64,000 bases of DNA from Watersipora subatra (lineage: Eukaryota > Bryozoa > Gymnolaemata > Cheilostomatida > Watersiporidae), in the NCBI RefSeq assembly GCF_963576615.1, contig NC_088716.1, forward strand, positions 58,001,681 to 58,065,680, read 5' to 3'. Shown here one piece after another: positions 36,401 to 47,190 of the stretch. A program made the position numbers and the translations under genes. The first letter of the stretch is position 1, and each line of letters begins with the position of its first letter. The notes beneath the pieces were generated by a model. The model ran no database searches. It saw only the letters and a program-made list of their open reading frames with translations, and was not told the origin of the DNA.

Positions 36401-36749
36401 CATGTACATATAATACATACTATCACATAGTACATTATATATATTAGATGTTCAGTATACTAGATGTGGATCAGGATGGAAGAGCAAGCAGGAATGATCT
36501 GGAGATGCTGAGTGATGACCACTGGAATGTCATCGGATATAATTTCAATGTAAGTCAGAGTGTGGACATATCATGCGTAATATTTAACTACGGACTCACT
36601 CAAGGCTGTATATTAACAGCAAACCTTGCTGAAATGCTGTATGTAGGTGTTGTCTTCCCTTGTAGCTGATAAGAAGCATGGTGGATGAGATTCTTGAAGC
36701 GGATGGAGAGGAAATAGGAGCCGGACAAGAGCCTCACGATGAGCTGTAA
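27419..36749 (+). CDS. Secretory-pathway JmjC-domain oxygenase with EF-hand-like loop and HDEL tail, nine exons
   Basis: Predicted Fe(II)/2-oxoglutarate-dependent oxygenase of the cupin/JmjC family (resembling JMJD-type small hydroxylases); substrate unknown. Exons: 27419-27882, 27967-28033, 28209-28325, 28977-29125, 29331-29507, 31868-31940, 32645-32710, 36448-36549, 36666-36749; all GT-AG with matching phases, about 432 residues. Residues 1-18 form a hydrophobic signal peptide. The JmjC fold follows: QQPVIFKQAIKSSPA, then WFSSGGTSSVVHTDS with the His-x-Asp iron ligands, a Lys in AGKKRF, and the distal His in KWIHQVRS before NIWW. An acidic linker (exons 6-7) leads to DVDQDGRASRND, whose D-x-D-x-D-G spacing fits an EF-hand loop. 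The protein ends in HDEL, an ER-retrieval signal, so it should sit in the ER lumen. Introns carry large repeat arrays. The family assignment is firm; naming an orthologue is not. Confidence 0.9.
29994..30512. repeat. 21-bp minisatellite (about 24 copies) in JmjC intron 5
   Basis: Unit AACAAATTCTAACATAAC plus TAT. Because 21 is a multiple of three, the minus strand has long open frames of a repeated seven-residue word (VIVMLEF); one shortened unit near 30121-30145 shifts phase. AT-rich, no sign of a real gene. Confidence 0.95.
30545..30690. mobile_element. Family A transposon fragment (copy 3)
   Basis: About 145 bases matching the left-central part of family A copy 2: CTCACC, ATACAAAAAGGAAAAACT, GGCTGTACCGTAACTGCAGT, ATTAGTTTGCATCAACAACA and TTTCACTGGTTTTATA-like blocks in the same order. 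It is cut off by the 21-bp array on the left and by AT-rich microsatellite on the right. Confidence 0.8.
30700..30850. repeat. TATATGTA/TACATA microsatellite
   Basis: Alternating TA, TG and CA steps with interspersed ACTTGTG words, directly after the family A fragment in JmjC intron 5. Confidence 0.8.
32920..33240. repeat. G/purine-rich strand-asymmetric tract in JmjC intron 7
   Basis: Over 300 bases very rich in G and A and poor in C on the plus strand, which is the JmjC sense strand. Two loosely similar halves share GGCTGC, CAGCGTGGCA and GGTGTAGGAAG-like words. Runs of GGG recur every 10-20 bases. The frames found on the minus strand are proline/threonine/serine-rich by composition only. 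Confidence 0.6.
33633..33835 (-). CDS. Possible orphan coding exon antisense to the JmjC intron
   Basis: The minus-strand frame begins after an AG (CCATAG) and ends in CACTGAGCAG at a good donor (GTAAAG). The translation is compositionally protein-like: RQIRLGDFGDSSQLDRQYL, then VLEIYRKQAYACLNCI, then RVQGLARLACATEQ. I do not recognise the family. No partner exons were found upstream or downstream on the minus strand, and the acceptor is weak. It could be an exon of a nested gene, a gene fragment, or chance. Confidence 0.3.
34160..34400. repeat. Dispersed repeat R2, plus-orientation copy
   Basis: Complementary in order to 45655-45925: AAAAGCTGTTTACAGTAGAT, TATGTAGT, AACTTCAAAGTTTA, GAAGTTGTGG, GCAGAGGTTTAAA and AACAAAGTTTTACTGGCTAA all occur there inverted. 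No terminal repeats identified. Confidence 0.7.
34890..34962. repeat. 29-bp unit repeated about 2.5 times
   Basis: Unit CCTCAGGTTAGTGGGTGAGC plus CTAGCCTCA-type sequence, three near-copies. From about 35070 to 35330 a looser repeat of AGTGTGGATATTGGGACA-like phrases follows. Both lie in JmjC intron 7. Confidence 0.7.
35667..36430. repeat. TACATGTA/GTACATATTGTAC low-complexity array with a 337-bp duplication
   Basis: Dense self-complementary words (TACATGTACA, TGTACATATTGTACATG) fill the end of JmjC intron 7. The phrase GTATATTTGGCTGGTGT plus ATGTTGTATCA and CATGTTGTACA occurs near 35669-35775 and again near 36006-36110, so the block was duplicated as a unit of about 337 bases. The array stops about 18 bases before the acceptor of exon 8 (36448), which has almost no pyrimidine tract. 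Open frames of Tyr/Met/Cys/His repeats here are compositional. Confidence 0.85.
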
Positions 36750-38109
36750 TTGTTTTTCTTGTTGTTTTATTTGTCTCATCTTAATCAAGTTTTGTCAACA
36801 CAGATTGCTCAGTTCGCTAAAACATGCTCAGAGTTACAGCTCTTTTGTCTTGACAGCTTAGAGACTGGACCTATATGAATGTGTGTCACATCTTATTTGA
36901 TACCACTTGACAGCTTGGTAAGTTTTGGTCATCACAAGAAAGGCTAAAACTTGTGGTTGTGATTCTGGCAGTCAAAAATTAAGGGGCCTTGTTAATGTAG
37001 TCGATGGACCTACTGTCTCGACTACATATATGCTTAAGTTAAGCTGCGGGGAGTAGGAGTGTTCATATCTCAGGCTTCACATTCCATAATATTCTGTAAT
37101 TATTTTCAAAATTATTAATAGGAAACAGCTTCACAGGTTGCCTCATTGCGTATTTTTGCCTCGTAATATTATTTTTATAGTATTTGATGAATTTAGAAAT
37201 ATACTTCAGAAATCTTGATTTCTGTACCAATTGTACATTAGTCGCTTTCATTAGCTTTTGCTGCTTTGAAACTTTTGACCACGCAACATGCTCGGTCAGT
37301 GACCCATTGACATCATTTAGTTCCAGATTACCAAGAAGCACGGAATCTAGGACTATTCCACACCTCACTCCTTAAGAATGATGATAGTCATACTAATTAA
37401 TTGCAGGTAGAATTCAGTGTCAATAAACGATTATTGCTTAACCGTGATTAGACAACCAGAAATAGTCTTTGATTAATCCTACATATTATACAGAGGACTA
37501 GGTCACACTTGGCTTGCTACGATATAGCTGGTTATTGACCATCTTCGTACAGAGTATTATGCATTGCAGGTGCCAAGCTAATTATAGCACGTATAGTTAT
37601 GTAAACACATTGCATAAAGTATATTCTGTTTAAAACTGATCATCCCACGTTTACACTTGGCAGCGAATCACATTGCGAAGAAAGGTAATGACTTATAGCT
37701 CATTTCATAAAGTGGTAAAGCCACACTACCGCCTAAGTTCTGATATATTTTCTGTAAGCATGGGTTGGCAATTCATTCACGAAACAGACTAGTCGGCCAC
37801 ATTTGTAAGGCAAATATTCGACCACATTTGTAAGGCAAATATTCGACCACCCACAACCACTACCACCACAATTATTAAATACATACTTCTATCAACCTAA
37901 AATATGTATTCTAGATAACGTCTAATAGCTAACTTTAGTAAAATTTGTGCTCAATATTATTGTCCAGCAAGATCTGGTGACCCAGGTGATGGTACGCAAC
38001 AGCTCAACAGTGAACTCTCCTGGATTCAATGGCAGCTGACGACCCACTTCCATGAGCTTGTCATGCCGTCTGCCATCATCCAGACTTTGTCCAACCCATC
38101 AGAAGTGTG
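36750..38109. other. Convergent intergenic region after the JmjC gene
   Basis: Contains a small duplication near 37790-37850 (CGACCACATTTGTAAGGCAA). From about 37965 to 38109 the GC content rises and the sequence looks transcribed; on the minus strand it would be the 3' untranslated region of the membrane-protein gene. A plus-strand frame runs 37914-38371 but is antisense to that gene's last exon. No other gene seen. Confidence 0.45.
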
Positions 38110-41100
38110 TTATGAGCCGAGTCTGTTCCAAATCAGCTGTTTCAGTCTCCTCAATGCACTGGTAGGCTCGGCTAGTGGTTTAGTGGGAACAAAAACTTCA
38201 GGCTGTTTGAATTTCAAGTTACGAATGGAGTCCATTTTAATTCCATTTTCTAAAATGCAATACTGCGGTATTGGCTGTTTCGGTTTTACGTCTAAATACT
38301 CTTCGTCCTCACATGAAGAGGCTATGCTAGGAGTGCGTTCAGACGCATCACAGTCAATCTCCTCGACTTGAGGGAATGACTTGCTCATTTCAATAGTGCC
38401 AGTTTGCTGTCTTATCTTGTTCCCACTGTTTGAATTTTCCTCAAGAAGGCAAGCTGTATGTGAGTCTGTTAAATTATTAAGACCCCAGGATTTCTGCTCC
38501 ATTTGGTTTCCTGTACATAAATTGGTGTAACAGACATATTAACACTGAAGCCTAACCTTGTATACCCAAGCAGGTCCCCTGGATCCTAGACCGTATTAGG
38601 TATTTTCAATCAACCCTGAAGGCACATAGGATAAAACAATTTTTTGTAAACTGAATTTTATATAGAAGCTCCAAGCTTGTAGAACTCAATAGAAAAAACA
38701 AAAATCAAGTTTTGTAAAAAGCTTTTTTGCACATTCCGTTAAAGTTGTGATATTTTACAAGCAACTAAAGAAACATAATGGTTGATGCACACTGAGCCTG
38801 ATAGAGTGTGTATATTTTTATGAATTGAAAGACAAGTAGTTTTAGTGTAAAACTATTGTTGTTGAGAAGAAGTTTTCTAGTTTTGTCTATTTTTACTGTA
38901 TTCGTTACTAAGAATTTCAATCGGTGTGTCATTAGCAACTAGCGTTCTGTTAGCAGCCATTTTTCATTTCTAAGTCAGTTAGAAGTGCCCTCGGTATTTT
39001 GACAACATCTCAAAGAATCTCAATAATACAAATAATACAGAATACAAATCTCAAAAATTATTAGTCTAATTAAATTAAAACTTCATAACGATTCTAAAGA
39101 CCTGTTCCAAATAAAGGGACTTCAATTTCGTAATCTTGATGAGACGGAAGTAAAGAAGCAGCAAAGCTAAGAATCCGAGTTTACTCAGCGTAAGATCAGG
39201 TGGAAAAACATATTTCCGAGTCATCACAGGCCTAGGCTTCAGTGTTAAGAGGTTTATTTGAAGTTTTGAACATCTGATATAAAATTCTAAGTTCTGAAAA
39301 AACTGCATTACTTCAAGGTTCTTTATCTGTTTCACTCAAGTAGCCTCCAACAAGGGATTTCATGTTGGATCATTGAGCACATGATCCAACATAAGCACAT
39401 GATCCAACATGAGCACATGATCCAACATGAGCTCATGATCCAACATGAGCACATGATCCAACATGAGCGCTTGATCCAACATGAGCTCATGATCCAACAT
39501 GAGCACATGATCTAACATGAGCACATGATCCAACATGAGCTCTTGAACTAAAAATGTAGATTAGAGAAAGGGTTTGGTTCACGTGCCAGTCTCAGTTTAA
39601 AATGTCAAAATTCAAGCTCATAACTTTTTTGTCTCAAACATGCAATATGGTAAATTTTGAAAAATATATTCAATATTGATATCAGTTTTTTACATTAATG
39701 GTATGTTTGTTTATGTTTCCTATTAACTGTTATAAATTCTTGATTCAAGTGAGTACATATTTCATACAATATTTGTGTTGTGCGCAAAGTGCTAATACAT
39801 GTTTAGGAGATTTACAATACTTCTGAAAATATATCACATTCAATTTGTTAAAGTTGGTTTAAACTTTAAATGCTCTATTTAAATCATGCCTCTAGTCTGT
39901 TTATTGAGAAGATTTCATACCATGTCAGGACAAAGAGCTTTAGAAATGAACATTGAACATTTTTAGCTTTACTCAACACATTTTTGCTACAGTAAAAAAT
40001 CATAGAATATCATTGTTACATACGAAAAAACATGCCAGCTCTCTCCTATCATGCTTCATCTATTTTTGCTCAAGGTTAGCAACCACTTGTAAACCCTTCA
40101 AATGCCATTTTTATTTGCAATCATGCCTGAAACCATTATTTTTTTTGCAATCGGGAAAAAATTAAAAAATGGTAGGCTATATCTATATTTTTATAGTGAT
40201 CTCTATCAAAGCAAACTTATCAACAATGCTTTATATTTCCAGTATTAATGGTGAGTACAACTTAATATCAAAGTATTATCGTTCACCTTACCTAAAATTT
40301 AAAAAAAAAGGGCGATCAAGTAGTTCACAGAGATCTGCTAGTTGGTGGACGCCGGAGCTTCTCATTCAACGAAAATAAGGGGTAACTTATTAAAGAGTGT
40401 TCATCAGGTTGATTGAGTAATTACAGTTCCAGTTTCTTTGACCCTTACCTGTTTGGCTACTGACATTGATACGATGAAGCCACATGTGCTTGCTCTTATA
40501 CCAGGTACTGCGGTACAGATATCAAACACTTAATAGTCTGCTGCCTTACCTGAGGACATGAAGTGAATACTGAGGACTGAACCCAGTTTCAGTCTTGAGT
40601 GGTCCTCACTGCCTCGGAGGTTAAGGTCAGCTACAGTTGTAAGTATCTCTGATGGGGTCATGGAGTTCAGACTTTCTTTTCTGTATTCTGTGACTAGCCA
40701 TTCTCTTCTGTATAGTTATCATAATTATATATTAATTACATGATTATATGAGGAGTTTAGTGATTTCCATCGTAAGCCTAATACTAATTTCAGGCTTCTT
40801 TAGAAGTCGTCTTCCCACTTGATGGCTCAATGTAGGTCAGTGAATTAAATAGCAGACTGCACCCAGCCTTGGTACTGCATTGATTTGTAAATGTCATTAA
40901 TAATCATATAAGTAGCTCAGCCTTTTATTTGATTGCACACTTAAAAACTCAGCAAACCTGTGTATTCAAATACAGAGACATCCAAATACAGAGACACTCT
41001 GTCAACGCATTTAACTTACATTCACTTGAAGTTTAAAAACCTGTTTATCTATGATTTTTGTAACCAAACACTAACCTTCTTTCCTTGACTAACTTGGATA

Positions 41101-41157
41101 TGAAAAGGAAGAGGGCGTAGAGAACTCCGACCACTGCTAGCCCACAGTACAGATATC
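38110..41157 (-). CDS. Unrecognised single-pass membrane protein, 3' three exons
   Basis: I do not recognise the family. Exons in transcript order: 41157-41076, 40680-40550, 38510-38110, with GT-AG junctions and agreeing phases (enter 1, then 2, then 1). The first encodes a hydrophobic segment YLYCGLAVVGVLYALFLF followed by basic ISKLVKERR, a typical stop-transfer with cytoplasmic side after it. The tail (about 175 residues) holds SEILTTVADLNLRG and acidic CEDEEYLDVKPKQPIPQY, and ends KQLIWNRLGS; EYLDV could be a tyrosine-based signalling or sorting motif. The 5' part (extracellular domain, signal peptide) is not settled: upstream candidates at 41.7 and 42.2 kb do not match phase. The neighbouring gene at 50003-55758 has the same overall plan and the same phases at its membrane exon (1 in, 2 out). 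Confidence 0.65.
39355..39545. repeat. 18-bp minisatellite (about 10 copies)
   Basis: Unit CATGATCCAACATGAGCA with variants GCTCATG and GCGCTTG, in the intron between 38511 and 40549 of the minus-strand membrane-protein gene. Confidence 0.9.
39560..39812. repeat. Dispersed repeat R1, plus-orientation copy
   Basis: Aligns inverted to 44812-45062 over about 250 bases. Shared blocks include AAAGGGTTTGGTTCACGTGC, AATATTGATATCAGTTTTTT, ATTAATGGTATGTTTGTTTA, TGATTCAAGTGAGTACATAT and TTCATACAATATTTGTG. Identity is high enough for relatively recent origin. Confidence 0.85.
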
Positions 41158-41756
41158 CTGGATAAAGGAGAACTCATAGACCGAGTTCACTAGTCGGGAT
41201 TCATAATTTACTAGCCTTAGTTTATTAGGTATAAAGCATGAGGAGCAAAGAATGCACTAACTTAACCAATACCAAACTTTAACTAAACAATAGAGAGTGG
41301 GCTTAGAGCGGGTTCTTTGTATTGGTTCGATTTTAAAAGAGACTTTGGAGGCTCAATCCTAAAATATGGCTACCAAGAAAACGGACCTTGAGTCATTTAA
41401 AGTATTGGTAAAGGTTGACTATAACTTTTAAATTTTTTATACAAGTGGCACTACTATTCAAAACAAAATTGTTTTTAAAATCTCATTGCTCGTAGTCGTA
41501 TGTACAAATATTAAAAAATAACAAAATGGTGTACTCGTTTAAGGTATTTACATAAAGGGAAAAGCTAGATCAATTAATGAAATTGCTGAACGAGTTCAAT
41601 TAGGAACCAAGATGTGCAGTTTGTAGCGAGATTCAACTCACAATAAAATATTTGGCTTAAATTCCTTATTGTTTGTCAGTTTTTCCTACAGGTCCAGACT
41701 TGGCGACTGTAGTTCTATTAGCTGGAGAACAATAAACTACCACTCATTAAGCATAC

Positions 41757-42085
41757 TATATAACAATAAAATGTTACATATTGTTACATGTATATTATAT
41801 GGTTATAATGGTACATGTACATATAACACTGTGTATACCGCACATGAAGACACCATCTATGCATCTAAGATTGTTTTTAATTTTAAAAGTAGTTATTTTA
41901 CATTTTCCGTTAAACATACTAAATAACAATAGCGTGTTACATATTGTTATATGCATATTATATGATTGTAAAGGTATCTGTACATATAACACCGTGTATA
42001 CCACAAATGAAGGTACTATCTATGCATCTATGGTCGTTTCTAGCTTTAAAAGTAGTTGTTTTACATTATCTAATATCTATAACAT
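41757..42085. repeat. About 165-bp tandem duplication
   Basis: Two adjacent copies share TGTTACATATTGTTA, TATTATATG, ACATATAACAC, GTGTATACC, CTATGCATCTA and AAAAGTAGTT in order. It lies upstream of the minus-strand membrane-protein exons. Overlapping frames on either strand are by-products. Confidence 0.85.
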
Positions 42086-42139
42086 GCAGTTTCCAAAAAG
42101 TTAGCTTGAATTATGAAAGTAGAGAAACATGGCACTTAC

Positions 42140-42196
42140 CCTTCGGTTGAAGAGTATCCATAAGTTTGCCAAAACCATGAGAGTTCTGGTTCTCAT
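42140..42196 (-). CDS. Candidate start exon with signal-peptide-like sequence
   Basis: From ATG at 42196 the minus strand reads MRTRTLMVLANLWILFNRR to a strong donor (GTAAGT). Position and character would suit the first exon of the membrane protein at 38110-41157, but its phase-0 end does not fit the phase-1 entry of the exon at 41157, and no bridging exon was found. An alternative ATG gives phase 1 but no signal peptide. Confidence 0.25.
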
Positions 42197-42985
42197 GAGA
42201 TCGAGCACGTCTTATACAGTGGCTGATACTAGTATACGAACCTCTTCAGCCTCCTATAATATTCCTACAACACCAACCAGAAAACCAATCAAACTAGCTA
42301 CTAGAGGAAAAAGTAGTCTACCGAAGGAAACATCTACTATCAGATAAATTAATACTGTATATAGCTTCTAGCGCATTGTCACTCTTGGCCAATGAGCTGT
42401 TTCTTAATTAAATAGAGTATAATGAACCTAGTCTATTAAAGCAACACATGTATGTACTGAAACTATAGCTGCTATTCATTGTTTCTGTAAGAAGACTTCT
42501 ATATCATATTATATTCTAAATCGGTATCAAGATACTCGGGTAAGTATATCTTATTTCCAAATATCATTATATTGGAAATTAAATAATTAACTTTTAAATT
42601 TAAAGAATTTAGTTTATTGCAAGGTATGGATGTTAATTCAATTGCCTAGTATGATTTCTGTCGGAGTTGATCAGTTACAAGTACATGTAAATAAAACAGC
42701 ATTTGAGGTAAATTTGTGTTTGGCTATATATCTCAAACGTTTATTATGTTAAAAATAAAATTATTATTATTGCATGAAGTTTGTTAATAATAAAAAAATA
42801 TTGAACTTAAAAAATTTGATAAATTAACAAAACAGAGAAAAAGAACAATGTTTTAGTTGGTATATTAGATCAGTTACTGTATGAATTGCATACGTTTGGT
42901 GTTTCAATTTAAACTGAACTGCTTTAAAATGTTTCTTTTGCTTCACAATTAGATGTGAGAACTAAAATAAACCTAAAACTGTAAT

Positions 42986-43082
42986 AAGATGTGAACTGTG
43001 TCAGCACATGCGTAGGTTAGCTACTGTGTCAGCACATGCGTAGGTTAGCTACTGTGTCAGCACATGCGTAGGTTAGCTAGCT
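42986..43082. repeat. 28-bp unit repeated 3.5 times
   Basis: Unit GTGTCAGCACATGCGTAGGT plus TAGCTACT, near-identical copies. Confidence 0.9.
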
Positions 43083-44569
43083 ACTAGTATTAAAGCTGCC
43101 AGAGTTATATACATGTAGGAGCAAATGTAAGGCTATAACTAAAGTAGCCCGGGAACTCTCCTATCCAGCATTCAATATATTTCTGGTTAAATTTTTAGCT
43201 CTTTTAATTAAAAAACCAGTAATGACTTCAAATGAAGAATTATTTTTAGGTGCTATTTTTAGTGGCAGTTCATACGTGCAGTATGTTAGCATTGAATTAG
43301 ACAAAACACATTGTTGCACGCATACATAAGTTGTTCAACGATATCGTTTAGAAGAAGTAATTTATTTTGACGAATGCATTCATCCTCCTCTTGTGATATT
43401 TCAACTTTCTCAACTTGCTAAGTACCAGCTGCTCCCTTCTACTTCAGAAGAAATTCTTATATTTCTTACAAATGCAATCTAATTTGAGATGCCACCGGTG
43501 GTTCGGTTATCTAACAATATGTATCACTCCCCTCTGGACATTCTTAATGCTCCCTGATGAACCATTAGCAACTAGATTATAGAGTCAACCTCCTCCCTCC
43601 TTACTGAACCGTGCGTAACTTTGCATATTTGTCACTCCTTTGAGCTTCCAGGAGGCAAAATATTCACCCAAACCGGACCGGTTAAAGATCTTGCGTCTGC
43701 TCAGTGATGCTAGACAAAAACTCATCAATTTTTCTATTTGTCTTTGTTTATAGAAACCATCATTGCTTTTTTTCTTCAATCGCTGCTGAGACTCATGGGA
43801 TAGCAGGAGACTTCCTCTTACGTTAATGAGATTTCTAAGAAGGCATGAATCAGAGCCTAATCAGAGCCTACATGTAGAAATGCTGTCTGTTTACTCATTA
43901 GCTTATTCTGTCCAGTCAGAGACACTTCAACTAAGTCTAGCAAATCAATGAAGACCCAAGGCACCGCAATATCGCCTCGTTTCTCTCTTTTCAACCATCT
44001 GACACTGGTCTATGTTTCCACTCGATAATTTAGATTGTTAGTGCTTTTAAATGATGATTGGCTCTTTTGTAGCTTTTGTGATGGCACTTGTTCAAACAGA
44101 CTGGCTGCTGAAAGACTCCAATTAGACTATAAACACTAGATCAATTAAATTGATCAGCAGTTAAAAGTTTTTTCAGCTTTAAATCTTAATTTAGAAAACT
44201 CCAATACTTTAAACTTCTATTTATTAATTTATTACAATTAAACTTTTTAAGGACACCAGTAAATATTTTTGACTGTATTTTTAAACATTGGCTAAGATTA
44301 GGCTTGTCTTCAGTTGGCATATCCATTTGTTCGCTGTCACATACTGGCTGGAGAAGTGTAACATACTGTAGATATAATGAGCTCACTCAGCGCCTATTGT
44401 TACGTACTACTAGTATGGTGGCAGTACAGTGTGCTGTGAGAAATGAAGTGAGCCATATAAAGGTGAACCGGGTGAGCCGGGTGAGCCGAGCGGGCCGGAT
44501 GAGCCAGGTGAGCCAAGTGACCCGGGTGAGCCAATAAAGTGCAAAAATATATATCTGCACAATCATTCT
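43083..44569. other. Gene-poor stretch
   Basis: No coding exon with splice support was recognised. A small run of GTGAGCCGG/GAGCCAGGTG units lies at 44464-44530. Short open frames at 43585 (minus) and 44304 (plus) have no supporting motif. Confidence 0.4.
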
Positions 44570-44735
44570 GCAACACCAAAAGGTCGTCAATTGGTGAAAA
44601 GCAGTCAATTGCAGAGAATATCGCGAGTTCAAATCCTATACGATGCAGTCTTTTTTCCTAACCCCTAACTGTGGCCTCAGAGAGACAGATAGGGCACTTG
44701 TTAAAGTAAAAATTGTGGGGTTGGTAGCATACAGT
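44570..44735 (+). mobile_element. tRNA-derived SINE-like copy (family 1, copy b)
   Basis: B-box-like GCGAGTTCAAATCC, then CTATACGATGCAGT, TGGCCTCAGA and a GTTAAAGTAAAAATTGT... GCATAC tail, aligned with copy a at 15770-15930. The A-box half is more diverged here. Confidence 0.6.
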
Positions 44736-44811
44736 AAGCTTAGTTAGGTGCTAAATAAGAGTGAGGTAATCTTGTTAAAAGTATGAGATAAATTTTCAGA
44801 AGTGTTGTAAA

Positions 44812-45062
44812 CCACTTAAACACGTATTAGCACTTTGCGCATAGCACAAATATTGTATGAAATATGTACTCACTTGAATCAAGAATTTAGTACAGTTAAT
44901 AGGAAACATAAACAAACATACCATTAATGAAAAAAACTGATATCAATATTGAACATAATCTTCAAAATTTACCATATTGCAATTTTAAAAGAGAAAAATT
45001 ATGAGCTCGACTTTTGATATTAGAAACTGAGATTGGCACGTGAACCAAACCCTTTCTTTAAT
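44812..45062. repeat. Dispersed repeat R1, minus-orientation copy
   Basis: Inverted partner of 39560-39812, about 5.0 kb away. Confidence 0.85.
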
Positions 45063-46854
45063 TCCCCAAGTGAGCTGCCAATCCTTATGGATACCGCAGT
45101 TGGATTCTTAAATACAATTTTTTGGAATTTGTTTCGACCAACTAATTACCATATAGAAATCGGTTTAATAATCTGTCGAAAACCTATGGAAGTCCCATCC
45201 TTACCTAAAACAGCTCAAATGATAACCTCTGATTAAATTAGCAAAGTACAAAATCTGGCATAATTGTGAAGTAATGTCATGTTTATCATGAATAGGAAGA
45301 TATAAATACAAACGATAGAATATTGACTATATATTATATATGATAAAAGTGTTGTAGACAGATAATAACAATTGAAAAATCAGCAAGTCATAACGAGGGT
45401 GTTCTTTGTATTTTTTTGCATGCTATAATTACGTTTTTTTGAATGTATAGTTTACAAATTAAATTGTACACTTTTATTAGATTTTTTAAAATAATTAAAC
45501 AAGGATTTTAGATCTTAGGTAAATTAAAAAAAAGAAACCGCTTGCACTATTACACTACAGAATATATATTTGTAATGAGTGATGGTGTAAATAAGTGCAA
45601 TAGTTCATAATTTAGATAAGTAAAAATTTTATTGAAATATTGAAAACAAATTCCTCAAAGGGACTAAAAACTGGCTGTTGTTAAATGATACAAAATTAAG
45701 CATTTTTAGCCACCAAAACTTTGTTAGATGTCGTTGCAATAAGAGAATAGGGTAAAGAACTTCAAATGTGATGGAAATCCTTCAAACCTCTGCTTTATAT
45801 TTTTATATCCACAACTTCGAACATTTTATATTTATCAATAATGTTTATTTTATTTGTGGATGATGACTAAACTTCAAGGTTTTTTAATTACATAATCTAC
45901 TGTAAACAGCTTTTTTTCTTTTCTAATAAATTAGAAATGAGTTTTAGGTAAGTTCTGATAAAATATACTTTTTACAAAAAAATGCAGTGTATTATTTTTG
46001 TTGTTGTCAGTATTGATTAGCTACATTTGCGTTTAGTTTTAACTGTGTTTTTTGCAGTATCGAGCTAAGCATCCTTCCTGATCTTTAGCAGAGATAAGTT
46101 TTTCGGAATCACGGTTGGCCAAGGTTTTTAATTATGGTTTCACAAACCTTTAAGTAGTTGCTCCTGCCCTTAGGGAATCTTTGCTAGTTTAAATTGAGTA
46201 AGTTTTAGGTTAAACAGAAAGGGCAAGCTTGAAGTTGGTAAACAGGGAGGGCATGTGCATAGCAAGCCAGGTCTGTCTATGTCGAACTATATATTCAATT
46301 TTCCACAAATGTCTTGGTGTATCAGCTTTGAGGAAAGAAGGCTTAGAAAAGTAAAAGGCAACAAGGTAATTCTAATAAAATGAGTGATGTGAAATTGCTA
46401 AAAGCAGCCACTGTCTTCTATTAGTCATGTTTTTATAATAAATGGTATCTGCTCAGACTAGTTGACTGAATGGTGCAATTCTGCAAGGCAGTCATTTTAC
46501 TTACGGTATGTTTTGTCATTGGCACATGAGATCTTTGCAGTAGGCAATGGAATATTGTTAAATTGCTCCAAAAAGCTGTTTACCTAATATAATTCATAAA
46601 AAATTCTGCTATCTTAGTGTTTTCACTAAAATAAAAAATGCATTTGTACGCAAGATCACAAGCACTCTGTCTTAGTTAAACAGGCATCTCATGTAATAAA
46701 TCACATCATGTCAGTAGCAGACAACTCTAGCCAATCTGTGCTTTGCTAGAAGAAAATTGTGTTGAATCAGCAATCTATGCAGTTAACTACATGTACTTAT
46801 AGTATGATTATAGCCAGTAATAGTACATCAGTTTTTCAAATTGGATGTACTATA
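45063..46854. other. Gene-poor AT-rich region with repeat R2
   Basis: AT-rich, without supported exons. It contains the R2 copy at 45655-45925, annotated separately. Confidence 0.4.
45655..45925. repeat. Dispersed repeat R2, minus-orientation copy
   Basis: Inverted partner of 34160-34400: TTAGCCACCAAAACTTTGTT, CAAACCTCTGCTTTAT, CCACAACTTCGAA, TAAACTTCAAGG and ATCTACTGTAAACAGCTTTT match the complement of that copy in reverse order. Confidence 0.7.
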
Positions 46855-47190
46855 ACTAGATAAATCGTCACTCTATTCTCAGTACTGCTGGTCTACCATT
46901 ACTAACTATATCATCACTCTATGCTCAGTACTGTTGGTCTACAATTACCAGCTATATTGTCACTCTATGCTCAGTACTGCTGGTCTACCATTACTAGCTA
47001 TATTATCACTCTATGATCAGTACTGCTGGTCTGCCATTACCAGCTATATTGTCACTGTATGCTCAGTACTGCTGGTGCACCAATACTAGCTATATCATCA
47101 CTCTATGCTCAGTACTGTTGGTGTACTATTACTAGCTATATCATCACTCTATGCTCAGTACTGCTGGTGTACCAGTACTAGCTGGTGCGT
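46855..47190. repeat. 46-bp minisatellite (about 7 copies)
   Basis: Unit TATATCATCACTCTATGCTC followed by AGTACTGCTGGTCTACCATT and ACTAGC, with scattered substitutions. Confidence 0.92.

Noticed and set aside
35665-36447. Overlapping Tyr/Met/His/Cys-rich frames on both strands
   Set aside because: Products of TACATG low-complexity DNA inside a JmjC intron.
38063-38371. Plus-strand 102-residue frame
   Set aside because: Antisense to the last exon of the minus-strand membrane-protein gene, which has consistent splice phases; the plus frame has no motif.
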